Shown here piece by piece: positions 1 through 6,777 of a stretch of 7,708 nucleotides of DNA. Each line of letters opens with the position of its first letter. Within the stretch, counting starts at the first letter, position 1. Position numbers and translations under genes: made by a program. The stretch is from JBGPYM01 sp041493205 (lineage in GTDB: Bacteria > Bacteroidota > Ignavibacteria > UBA10030 > UBA6906), in the NCBI GenBank assembly GCA_041493205.1, contig JBGPYM010000146.1, forward strand, positions 1 through 7,708, in the 5' to 3' direction. The notes beneath the pieces were generated by a model. It ran no database searches and was not told where the DNA came from. It worked only from the letters and a program-made list of their open reading frames with translations.

Positions 1-759
1 AAGGAGCGAGCTTGCGCAGCATGCCTCGCCTTCGTAGCGGTTGTACGCACCCATGACGGACCACGCCCCTGCTTCCGTCAGGCACGCTTCAAAGGCGGGG
101 AGGTAGGTTTCATACAGGTCGCGCCGTGAGGTTCGGGCATCGAACATATGACGTTGAGGATCAGGGCCGCTGTGCACCGCGAAGTGCTTGGGCGTCGCGA
201 TCACCTTCAGGTAACGCGGATCGTCCCCCTGGAGACCGCGAACGAACCCCACGGCAATTCTGGATGTGAGGAACGGATCTTCGCCGTACGTTTCCTGCCC
301 TCTCCCCCACCGGGGGTCACGGAAGATATTGACGTTGGGGGACCAGAATGTGAGCCCCTGGTATATGCCGCGCTCGTTGTTCCGGACGGCTTCATGATGT
401 TTGGCGCGGGCTTCTGTGGAGATAACGTCCGCCTCGGCCTGAATAAGGGCAGGATCCCAGGTCGCAGCCATGCCGATGGCCTGCGGGAACACGGTCGCGA
501 CCCCGTTCCGTGCAACGCCATGGAGTGCCTCACTCCACCAATCGTATGCCGCGACACCCAGGCGGGGGATGGCCTTTGCGTGGTTCTGCATCTGGCTCAC
601 TTTTTCTTTGATCGTCATCCGGGTGACGAGGTCATCGACGCGGAGGGCGACCGGCAGACGCACGTCCTGATACGGACTACCCGGCGATTGTTGCGCATGT
701 GCAGTCAGTGCAACGACGAGTGCCAGAGAGACGAGGGCCTGAGCGGGAATGGAGTTCAT
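1..759 (-). CDS. GH3 family glycosidase (beta-xylosidase/beta-glucosidase type), N-terminal part, cut by window edge
   Basis: The frame is open for all 253 codons from an ATG at 759 to the left edge, so the C-terminal part is missing. An AAGGA ribosome site (766-770) lies 6 bases before the ATG. Residues 1-22 are a signal peptide ending in AHA, so the enzyme is exported. The rest matches the GH3 N-terminal TIM barrel of the xylosidase-like subgroup: WWSEALHGVAR at 74-84, FPQAIGMAATWD at 91-102, NIFRDPRWGRGQETYGEDP at 144-162, the substrate-binding KHF at 191-193 followed by HSGPD, and AYNRYEGEACCAS at 238-250. The family hydrolyses terminal beta-linked xylose or glucose from oligosaccharides with retention. 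The catalytic aspartate lies further along the barrel, outside the window, so activity and substrate cannot be judged. The reductase gene lies 73 bases upstream on the same strand, but a separate promoter is proposed for this gene. Confidence 0.93.
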   Translation of the reverse strand, partial: MNSIPAQALVSLALVVALTAHAQQSPGSPYQDVRLPVALRVDDLVTRMTIKEKVSQMQNHAKAIPRLGVAAYDWWSEALHGVARNGVATVFPQAIGMAATWDPALIQAEADVISTEARAKHHEAVRNNERGIYQGLTFWSPNVNIFRDPRWGRGQETYGEDPFLTSRIAVGFVRGLQGDDPRYLKVIATPKHFAVHSGPDPQRHMFDARTSRRDLYETYLPAFEACLTEAGAWSVMGAYNRYEGEACCASSLL

Positions 760-778
760 GGCAGATCCTTCAGATAGG

Positions 779-798
779 AGGGTATGCAAAGATACCCT
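779..798. repeat. Perfect 7-bp inverted repeat over the GH3 promoter -7 element
   Basis: The arms AGGGTAT (779-785) and ATACCCT (792-798) are perfectly complementary around a 6-base centre. The dyad covers the proposed -7 element and ends 8 bases before the ribosome site of the GH3 gene. It could be a repressor operator, a short leader hairpin, or a weak terminator for the reductase gene. No T-run follows it on the minus strand, which argues against termination. Confidence 0.5.
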
Positions 799-819
799 TC
801 CCTGAGGATGAATGCCAAT
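787..819 (-). promoter_or_regulatory. Candidate Bacteroidota-type promoter for the GH3 gene
   Basis: Read on the minus strand, ATTG (819-816) is followed after 21 bases by TATCTTTG (794-787). This is an exact match to the -7 consensus TAnnTTTG known for the primary sigma factor of Bacteroidota, at the accepted distance from a TTG -33 element. Transcription would start around 780-785, giving a leader of roughly 20-25 bases before the GH3 ATG at 759. The -33 element falls in the 73-base gap after the reductase gene. The same arrangement appears before the peptidase and lyase genes. There is no experimental support. Confidence 0.5.
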
Positions 820-832
820 GACCCGGGTGGAT

Positions 833-1501
833 TTACAGAGAAGGTGAGGCTGCCAGCGGCATGATGATCTTAAGGCCGAAATAACCGTTTCCGCTCGACA
901 TATACGTCTGTACCCAGAGCGGGAGGACCATCTCCAGGCCTCGTGCGCTTTTAATGTCGCCGAGGTCGAGAATGTCTTTCCAGCCGAACTCCTTCAAGAG
1001 CGTGCGCACCGTTGCCTTCGCTTCTGCGCTGTTGCCGCACAGAAACATCGTAGGGTCTCCGCCGGTCTTTCCCGGGTTCACCATGACCTCGCAGTTCACC
1101 GTGTTGAGGGTCTTGACCACGAAAGCATCCGGTGCAGCCTTTTGGACCTCCTCGCCGAGGGAAGTCGTGTTGCACATGAGGAGTGATGGAGGCATCCCAT
1201 GAGAAAAGTCGAGGGGATTCGTGGTATCCACCACCACCTTCCCCTTTAGCGTGCCCGCCCCAACACTACGGACGGCCTCAAGCGTCCCCTCACCTTTCGT
1301 ACACAGGAACACTATCTCTGCTGCCTCTGCCGCGTCCCGGAATGTCCCCTGGCTCGCGGACGGTCCGCTTTTTTTCACCCACGCGGCCGCCTTTTCGTTG
1401 GTGGCCGTTCGTGACCCCATGGTGGTACGATGACCAAGCTGGACAAGCTTGCTACCAATGGAAGCGCCCACCACCCCCGTCCCGAGTACTGCAGCGTTCA
1501 T
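833..1501 (-). CDS. NADP-binding oxidoreductase, F420-dependent NADP reductase-like (NPD family)
   Basis: This 222-residue protein has one Rossmann domain. The dinucleotide loop GTGVVG lies at 7-12, and GSR at 29-31 sits where this family contacts the 2'-phosphate of NADP. VVDTTNP at 90-96 and the late motif GDIKSARGLEMVLPLW at 181-196 are also characteristic of the family. The length equals that of a full NPD-type protein, and no export signal is visible, so it is probably cytosolic. Archaeal and actinobacterial relatives exchange hydride between NADP and coenzyme F420. Many bacteria without F420 carry similar proteins of unknown substrate, and that is the likelier case here. The ATG at 1501 is preceded by GGAGGA (1510-1505), only 3 bases away, which is close but supports this start. 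The gene is divergent from the peptidase gene and points towards the GH3 gene. I found no convincing promoter for it. Confidence 0.85.
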   Translation of the reverse strand: MNAAVLGTGVVGASIGSKLVQLGHRTTMGSRTATNEKAAAWVKKSGPSASQGTFRDAAEAAEIVFLCTKGEGTLEAVRSVGAGTLKGKVVVDTTNPLDFSHGMPPSLLMCNTTSLGEEVQKAAPDAFVVKTLNTVNCEVMVNPGKTGGDPTMFLCGNSAEAKATVRTLLKEFGWKDILDLGDIKSARGLEMVLPLWVQTYMSSGNGYFGLKIIMPLAASPSL

Positions 1502-1569
1502 ATTTCCTCCGGTACTGTGTGTGATTCCCTAACACCGGGGGAGGTCCGGGAGTTCTCGAGTCATGGAGT

Positions 1570-1593
1570 CCGCACCGGAGAGTTTCCGTGCGG
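1570..1593. repeat. Imperfect inverted repeat in the divergent intergenic region
   Basis: CCGCAC (1570-1575) pairs with GTGCGG (1588-1593). Inside this, GGA (1577-1579) pairs with TCC (1585-1587), leaving a bulged C at 1576 and a 5-base loop. It lies 4 bases before the proposed -33 element of the peptidase promoter and 69 bases before the reductase start. That placement suits a regulator-binding site serving either gene, but chance cannot be excluded in GC-rich DNA. Confidence 0.3.
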
Positions 1594-1596
1594 GAT

Positions 1597-1628
1597 ATTG
1601 CATGTGCAGGCGGTGGAGCATATCTTTC
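1597..1628 (+). promoter_or_regulatory. Candidate promoter for the S33 peptidase gene
   Basis: ATTG (1597-1600), a 20-base spacer and TATCTTTC (1621-1628) match the Bacteroidota pattern TTG-N19-21-TAnnTTTG in all but the last base. A small dyad, CTTTC (1624-1628) with GAAAG (1633-1637), starts within the -7 element and spans the expected start of transcription. The leader to the ATG at 1668 would be about 30-35 bases. A sigma-70 reading (TTGCAT, 17 bases, TATCTT) is also possible at the same place but fits less well. Confidence 0.4.
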
Positions 1629-1667
1629 ATCCGAAAGCCGTGATTTCTCAACCCTTCCGAGGCCGCC

Positions 1668-2657
1668 ATGAAACCCATCGTCCGCATTCTGCTCCTCTGC
1701 TTCGCCGCATTCCTTGTGAGTTCCTGCACCCGACGGCCGGGGAACATCCCGGCGGACGAGGGGGTCTACCCTCTCCAGGAGGGGTTTGTCGATGCGAATG
1801 GCGTCTTGATTTATTACAAGATCCTCGGCGCGGGGCGGCCGCTGGTGCTTGTACACGGAGGCCCGGGTGCCTCCCATGATTACATGCTGCCGTACCTGCT
1901 TCCGCTGGCGCGTCATCACCGGCTCATCTTCATCGACGAACGGGGTTCCGGCAGGTCGGAACGGCTTGAGGATCCGGCGGGCTATACGGTCGAAGCCATG
2001 GTGGAGGATGTCGAGGCAGTCAGGACGCACCTCCATCTCGGCTCAATCGACCTTCTCGGACATTCATATGGCGGGGTGCTCGCGCAGGCATATGCGCTCA
2101 AATACCAGAAGAACCTGGACCATCTCGTTCTGTGCAGTACGTTTCACAGTACCAAAGCATTGAACGATGTGTTCCAGACCATGATGGAGCGGATGACACC
2201 GGAACTGCGGTCGCGCATCCGGCGGCTGGAAAACGCCGGACTCTTCGGACACGGCAAACCGTACGAGCAGAATCGCTATACAGACGATTACATGATTGCG
2301 GCCTGGGGGGAGGGGTACTTTCCGTATCTGTACCAGAACCATCCTGACGCGAACTACAACCCGGTGTCCAACGGTATGATGTCATGGGAGCTTTACCGTG
2401 CGATGTGGGGATCACACGGGGAATACATCATCGACGGAAACCTCACCAGCGTGGAGTACGCAGGGACGCTGCCATCGCTCCGTGTCGCTACCCTGATTAC
2501 AGCCGGGGATAATGACGAGTGCTCACCCTCGCTCGCACACACGATGCACGAGCTCATCAAGGGATCGCAGCTCGAGATCTTTCCGAAGAGCGGTCACATG
2601 ACATTTGTGGACCAGCCCGCCCTCTTCATTTCGACGGTCGATGAATTCCTTCGGTAA
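1668..2657 (+). CDS. Lipoprotein alpha/beta hydrolase, prolyl iminopeptidase-like (peptidase family S33)
   Basis: The 329-residue protein begins with a lipoprotein signal: KPIVR, a hydrophobic stretch 7-17, and the lipobox VSSC with the lipidated cysteine at 20. The mature enzyme should therefore be anchored in the envelope. The hydrolase core shows the S33 oxyanion motif HGGPG at 63-67, DERGSGRS at 90-97 (DQRGSGRS in classic prolyl iminopeptidases), the nucleophile elbow GHSYGG at 131-136 with Ser133, an acid in GDNDECSP (probably Asp283) and a late GH with His310. The triad looks complete. The family releases N-terminal proline or other residues from peptides, but close relatives hydrolyse unrelated substrates, so specificity is uncertain. 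GAGG (1659-1662), 5 bases before the ATG, supports the start. It is the only plus-strand gene and converges on the TPR gene, with a hairpin between them. Confidence 0.9.
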   Translation: MKPIVRILLLCFAAFLVSSCTRRPGNIPADEGVYPLQEGFVDANGVLIYYKILGAGRPLVLVHGGPGASHDYMLPYLLPLARHHRLIFIDERGSGRSERLEDPAGYTVEAMVEDVEAVRTHLHLGSIDLLGHSYGGVLAQAYALKYQKNLDHLVLCSTFHSTKALNDVFQTMMERMTPELRSRIRRLENAGLFGHGKPYEQNRYTDDYMIAAWGEGYFPYLYQNHPDANYNPVSNGMMSWELYRAMWGSHGEYIIDGNLTSVEYAGTLPSLRVATLITAGDNDECSPSLAHTMHELIKGSQLEIFPKSGHMTFVDQPALFISTVDEFLR

Positions 2658-2687
2658 TACGAACTGGGAAGAGAGACCCTCTTACAC

Positions 2688-2728
2688 AGCATCCCCGCAC
2701 AGGCGCCTTCTGCCTGTGCGGGGATGCT
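2688..2728. terminator. Perfect 17-bp hairpin between convergent genes, probable bidirectional terminator
   Basis: AGCATCCCCGCACAGGC (2688-2704) is exactly complementary to 2712-2728, with a 7-base loop at 2705-2711. It starts 30 bases after the stop of the peptidase gene and lies 33 bases beyond the stop of the convergent TPR gene, so it can serve both. No long T-run follows on either side (only TTGCTTCC on the plus strand). It may therefore act with help from other factors, or protect 3' ends rather than terminate by itself. Confidence 0.7.
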
Positions 2729-2761
2729 TGCTTCCGTGCAAATCTGACGGAGCGGGGCGGC

Positions 2762-4234
2762 TTACGAGCCCAGCGCCATTTTTGCGGCCCGGTTGCGCAC
2801 GAATGCGTAATTCAACCCGGGAAGCCCGTTGAAGTTGGCGGCCTTGCTACTTAACTCCTTCGCCTTTGCTTTGTCGCCCAACCCCTGGTACGCAAGAGAG
2901 AGCCGGTAGAGGTTGTACGGGTTTTGTTGATTGGACTGCGTCAGCTCGGTGACTGCCTTCCCGTAGTCCTTCTCCGCAAGTGCAATCATGCCGGCAAGAT
3001 CATGCGCGAACCTGACCTGATTGAGATTCTTTGTCGCTTCGGCGCCCTTCCGGAACACCTCCGCTTCGGCATGTGCAGTTTTCAGATCCTTCTTTCCGAG
3101 TGCGGGCGCGACCGCATTGAAGTGACTGAACAGCCGCGTATTCTCCTTTACCGCCTCGGAAAGGTCCGACTTGTCCGTCACCTCAAGCGCCTTCCTGAAC
3201 GCCGCGGAGGCATCATCAAATTTTCCCATCTCCACCAGGATGTTACCCCGGAAGCCCAGGTCGGCCGTCATCTGAGCCGGGTCATTTGACTTTTCCGCCA
3301 TTGCATACTGCTGGTCCATTACGCGCAGGGCCTGGTCAAGCTGGCCCGCATCCGCATAGAGGACAGTCTGTCCGAAGAGTACGATGCGCTCTTCCCCTTC
3401 GTTTCTCGCACATTCCCCTTGTTTCTTCAGGACGCTGCTCGCTTCTGCTGACATCCCTTTGTGCATGTAGTCCATCGCGAGTCCCGAATAGGACGCCATA
3501 AATTTCGGATCCGCAGCAAGAGCCTTCTGGTAATATTCGATGGACTGGTCGAATTTCCCCATCTTGAGGAGAAGTTCGGCGTACGAGTCATACGGATTCG
3601 GATCCTGCGGGATCAGCTCCGTATACTTCTTGAAAGTTTTTTCGGCTTCGGGGTAATTTTCCACTTGCCGGTAGGCATACCCGAGAATATTATAGACAGG
3701 AGGGAAATTCGGCGACAGTTCGATTGCGCGCTGGTACTGTTCGATCGCCATCGCATACTCCTGCTGCCCGAAGTAATACCCACCGAGAGCGAACCGGGCC
3801 CTCTCGTCCTTCGGCCAGGCCGTCACGAGCTTCTCGAGGAGTTCTTTTTGCTTTGAGGAGTTCGCGCTCGCGCCGGCCTCCGTCGCGAGGATCAGCAGGC
3901 GCTCCCCTTCCGACGCCTTCCCTGCCAGGGCCACCGCCTTGTTCAGGTTCGCGAAGAACTCCTTCGCCGTCCCGCTGACACCCGCACGGTTCAGGTAGGC
4001 AAGTGCGAAATCCGGATCGAGGGCAATTGCTCTGTCAAAATGCTCGATAGAATTTGTGAGTCGAAGATTGTCTGCGAGCTCCCTCCCCTCGAAGTACGCC
4101 TTTCGTGCTTCCTCAGAAGACGTGGTGACAGGGATTTTGTCCTGTACCGCCTTTTGTGCGCAGCTGACCGCAAGCAGCGCCAGCATGGCTAGGGCGACTC
4201 CTGCACTGCGCTGAATCGAAGTACCCAGTTGCAT
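2762..4234 (-). CDS. Tetratricopeptide repeat (TPR) lipoprotein
   Basis: The ATG at 4234 gives 490 residues and is preceded by GGGAGGGAGTC, a strong ribosome site. The frame stays open 43 codons further up, but that part crosses the proposed promoter and would bury the export signal. Residues 10-24 are hydrophobic and end in AVSC, with a candidate lipid-bearing cysteine at 25; alanine at -3 makes this a weaker lipobox. TPR-like helix pairs are visible at about 43-76, 144-177, 178-211, 212-245, 246-270, 326-358 and 406-470, with typical endings such as AIELSPNFP, ALAADPKF and a GKFDDA-type turn. The region around 100-140 is helical but less clearly repeat-like. No enzyme domain is present. TPR lipoproteins usually serve as protein-binding scaffolds at the envelope; the partner here is unknown. 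It follows the lyase gene on the same strand after 154 bases. Confidence 0.88.
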   Translation of the reverse strand: MQLGTSIQRSAGVALAMLALLAVSCAQKAVQDKIPVTTSSEEARKAYFEGRELADNLRLTNSIEHFDRAIALDPDFALAYLNRAGVSGTAKEFFANLNKAVALAGKASEGERLLILATEAGASANSSKQKELLEKLVTAWPKDERARFALGGYYFGQQEYAMAIEQYQRAIELSPNFPPVYNILGYAYRQVENYPEAEKTFKKYTELIPQDPNPYDSYAELLLKMGKFDQSIEYYQKALAADPKFMASYSGLAMDYMHKGMSAEASSVLKKQGECARNEGEERIVLFGQTVLYADAGQLDQALRVMDQQYAMAEKSNDPAQMTADLGFRGNILVEMGKFDDASAAFRKALEVTDKSDLSEAVKENTRLFSHFNAVAPALGKKDLKTAHAEAEVFRKGAEATKNLNQVRFAHDLAGMIALAEKDYGKAVTELTQSNQQNPYNLYRLSLAYQGLGDKAKAKELSSKAANFNGLPGLNYAFVRNRAAKMALGS

Positions 4235-4308
4235 GACTCCCTCCCGGTTTATGAGACGTTGGGCAGCACGGCTGCGAGCGCACCCTGTGCCCCCGTGAAT
4301 TGGTCGGG

Positions 4309-4339
4309 CTACTGTAGGCATTGCAGGGGTGAAGGACAA
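4309..4339 (-). promoter_or_regulatory. Weak candidate promoter for the TPR lipoprotein gene
   Basis: On the minus strand CTTG (4340-4337) is followed after 20 bases by TACAGTAG (4316-4309). The spacing equals that of the other proposed promoters, but the -7 element matches TAnnTTTG only at TA, one T and the final G. Read as sigma-70 it is TTGTCC, 17 bases, TACAGT, with four of six matches in each box. The rest of the 154-base gap between the lyase and TPR genes shows no further structure that I can support. Confidence 0.3.
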
Positions 4340-4388
4340 GATTTTTTCGACGAGGTGGTCCAAAAACGAGCCAGGACGGATAGCGCCC

Positions 4389-6719
4389 TCATTTTCTCCT
4401 TACCGCCTTCTTCTCCACCGTCCCCTCCCACCGCCGCATCCTCCCCACACCCGGCTGGTTTGCGGAGCCGTCAAAATTCAGGAACCCGAGTACCGGCGGC
4501 TGTTCATGGAGGACAGATCCGTTATACAGGACTTTCGTCATGCCGCTCACCGAGTAGGAGACGCTGTCCCGATCCACCCGCGCAACGAGATACTGCCCGT
4601 CGGTTTCGAAATCCCCGTACTTCGCTCTTCCTGATTCATACGTATACATCGGCCTGCGCCAGTCGCGCACAAGATCCTGATCGAAGTCGAGTTTTACGCC
4701 GATGATATAATTGGATTCCCCGTCGCTGACACCGACTGCAACCGCCGCATCGGACCTGTCCACCGGTACCATCTGCACCTCCTTAACGAGGCTTGCCGGA
4801 TCCGTTTGTGCATTGTGCGGGATGAGGACCGTGACGAAGGTCTGCAGGTCGTTGCGATAGCCATGTCTCCCGACCATCTGGTAGACAGCTTTTTCCTGCT
4901 GATAGTAGCGCCGCTCGGTTTCCACCCCATCGGTCAACTGGGCGCGCTGGGGGAAGTAGACGAGGAGCCGTTCGCTTCCGCGGACGTCGATCTGGCGAAG
5001 GGAGTCATACGCGGTATCGTACCACCCCGGGCCTGAAGAGAGCACCTGGCGGGTATGCCAGAACGCCGACATGGTCAGATAGCCCGGCTGGGTGAACCGG
5101 ACGACATCGACCACCACGAACCAGTCTTTCTCCTTGAGATAGGTGATAACGCGGTCGGCTTCATATCCCAGGTGTTCGTCGATCACCCGTGTGCGGGTCA
5201 TGTCCGCATGGCGGGTTCTCTGGAAGTCGATGTTACGGGTCCGGACATCCTGGTATGCGCCGGAATTACGGAAGAAATCAAGGACGCTTTGCCCCGGGAC
5301 TGCCTCCTGGTTCGGGGAGGCATAACGGAATTCACCTGTTTTCTGCCCGAGCGCAATTTTCCCGTCGCGTACTGCAACCCGGTTGTGGTAAAAGTCCGCC
5401 CGATACGCCCCGAACGGGCCGCTCGGCATATAATCGCGGTACCCGCCGTCGTGCAGGAGAACGGAGCCGTTCTTCATCAGCAGGGCAATGCTGTTTTCAT
5501 CGGAGTGGCCGTGGTGCATCTTCTCCTCCTCGACGGGGATGGTCGTCCGGAGGTACTCGCGCGGGAGCCAGCCGCCGTCGCCAATGTCGCGGTAGTTGTA
5601 GAGCATATACGTGCTACCAGGATTCCATCCGTTCCGGAAGACGACCTTCTTTCCCACGACGTCGTCGAGGACTTCCTGGCTGCGGGAGGAAGGCTGACGG
5701 GCATCAACGGAGAAATCGGCCCACCGGTAGGCATCGGAAAGAACATTGCCGACAAACACGCTTGTCTTTGCCGGCATCGGGTCGAGGAAACGGCGGAAGA
5801 TGCGGGCGGCTGCCCAGCGGTAGCGCGGATCCTTGTAGACCGCACCCCCCTTTTCGAAGAACGGAATGAACCGGTCCCAGCCACCCTGCCAGTCCGCATC
5901 CCCGAAGTCGGGGATAAACCCTGCCGGGCTGACGAGCGACATGTAATAATCAAAGTAGTAATGAAGACTCGGCGTCATATAGAGCGATTCGTCTTCGCGG
6001 ATGTAGCTTGCGTACGTGAGAAGAGCATATATCCACACGGCATGATACCCGGTGGCGTCCTCGATTTCCCAGTGGTTCCAGCTGTCGTCTCCGATGATGG
6101 AGCTGTACATCGCCCACGTACCGGCGTGAGGATGAGCGGGGAGCATTTTCGCGGCATAGCCGATGGCTTCCGCCCGCAGGAGTGCGCGGTTCATCGGTCC
6201 CCATTCCTGAAACCCGATCAGGAAATCGGCGCTGCCGGCGATTGCATCCTCGATGGTGTCCTGCTCGGCCTTTGTCAGGGGCCGGTACTGTTTGAGAATG
6301 CGGTAGGCATGCACATACTTGCCGAACGTAAAGATGTTGGGGAGGACTGGAATGCCTTGCGCGTATTCGGCACGTAATTGCTGATACCCGGGAGGGTACA
6401 CTTCGCGGTACCGGCCGTACGAGAGGAGGATCGACTTTACCCGGTCGAGGTATTTTGCCTGCTTCGTGATTTCATACAGATTCGCCGAGAGAGCCGCGAG
6501 GTACAGATCGTTGCCCGGCGGATTATAGCCGAACACGTAGTTCACGTCGATGGTTTTCCGCCATTGATCGTGCTCTCCGGGAAGGGCGTCCCACCCCGAT
6601 TCGGCCGCGGCGGTCATATACGCGAGGTATTCGTTCCGGGAGACGGCCTGGAGGGTGTCAGCGGCGAACGCCGGCACGGCACAAAGGACAAGGGCACAGA
6701 CGATGGCAGAACGGGACAT
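4389..6719 (-). CDS. Secreted heparinase II/III-like polysaccharide lyase
   Basis: This 776-residue protein starts with a signal peptide (1-19 or 20, ending AFA-AD), so it acts outside the cytoplasm. Residues 60-340 are helix-rich, as expected of an (alpha/alpha) toroid, with GPMNRALLRAEA at 174-185 and EDATGYHAVW at 220-229. Residues 345-670 carry the beta-sandwich typical of heparinase II/III: HHGHSDENS at 402-410, a following LLHDGG at 421-426, and FYHNRVAVRDG at 443-453, equivalent to the HN-V-DG signature. Such enzymes cleave uronic-acid polysaccharides (heparan sulfate, alginate, ulvan and others) by beta-elimination. The length is close to that of Pedobacter heparinase II, but I cannot assign a PL family or substrate. 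Likely catalytic residues are Tyr225 and His403 or His405. Asn177 is followed by Arg178, where some relatives have Asn-His. No strong ribosome site precedes the ATG; the signal peptide fixes the start. Confidence 0.87.
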   Translation of the reverse strand: MSRSAIVCALVLCAVPAFAADTLQAVSRNEYLAYMTAAAESGWDALPGEHDQWRKTIDVNYVFGYNPPGNDLYLAALSANLYEITKQAKYLDRVKSILLSYGRYREVYPPGYQQLRAEYAQGIPVLPNIFTFGKYVHAYRILKQYRPLTKAEQDTIEDAIAGSADFLIGFQEWGPMNRALLRAEAIGYAAKMLPAHPHAGTWAMYSSIIGDDSWNHWEIEDATGYHAVWIYALLTYASYIREDESLYMTPSLHYYFDYYMSLVSPAGFIPDFGDADWQGGWDRFIPFFEKGGAVYKDPRYRWAAARIFRRFLDPMPAKTSVFVGNVLSDAYRWADFSVDARQPSSRSQEVLDDVVGKKVVFRNGWNPGSTYMLYNYRDIGDGGWLPREYLRTTIPVEEEKMHHGHSDENSIALLMKNGSVLLHDGGYRDYMPSGPFGAYRADFYHNRVAVRDGKIALGQKTGEFRYASPNQEAVPGQSVLDFFRNSGAYQDVRTRNIDFQRTRHADMTRTRVIDEHLGYEADRVITYLKEKDWFVVVDVVRFTQPGYLTMSAFWHTRQVLSSGPGWYDTAYDSLRQIDVRGSERLLVYFPQRAQLTDGVETERRYYQQEKAVYQMVGRHGYRNDLQTFVTVLIPHNAQTDPASLVKEVQMVPVDRSDAAVAVGVSDGESNYIIGVKLDFDQDLVRDWRRPMYTYESGRAKYGDFETDGQYLVARVDRDSVSYSVSGMTKVLYNGSVLHEQPPVLGFLNFDGSANQPGVGRMRRWEGTVEKKAVRRK

Positions 6720-6759
6720 GGCGGCTCACTCTGAGGGAGGATGAATCAGTGGGATGCTG

Positions 6760-6777
6760 CTTCGGTGCTCCCCGAAG
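6760..6777. repeat. Small inverted repeat over the start of the lyase transcript
   Basis: CTTCGG (6760-6765) and CCGAAG (6772-6777) are complementary around a 6-base centre. On the minus strand the dyad begins inside the proposed -7 element and spans the expected transcription start. It may be an operator or a 5' hairpin. It also lies downstream of the DGPF operon, but with no T-run it would be a poor terminator. Confidence 0.3.

Noticed and set aside
148..777. A 209-codon open frame on the plus strand
   Set aside because: It is antisense to the GH3 gene, whose conserved motifs cover the same region on the minus strand; its own product resembles nothing.
1452..2036. A 194-codon open frame on the minus strand across the divergent region
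   Set aside because: It overlaps the lipobox and the catalytic HGGPG region of the peptidase gene as well as the reductase start, and has no conserved features.
4235..4363. A 43-codon N-terminal extension of the TPR lipoprotein
   Set aside because: The strong ribosome site and lipoprotein signal fit the ATG at 4234. The extension would place the signal 50 residues inside the protein and overlaps the proposed promoter.
4340..4392. T-run (CGTTTTTGG) and A-rich stretch after the lyase stop as an intrinsic terminator
   Set aside because: I could not find a stable stem directly before the T-run on the minus strand.
5055..6377. A 440-codon open frame on the plus strand, opposite the lyase gene
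   Set aside because: It is rich in Val, Gly, Arg and Pro with no recognisable domain. The opposite strand has a signal peptide and clear lyase motifs across the same bases. Long antisense frames are expected in GC-rich genes.
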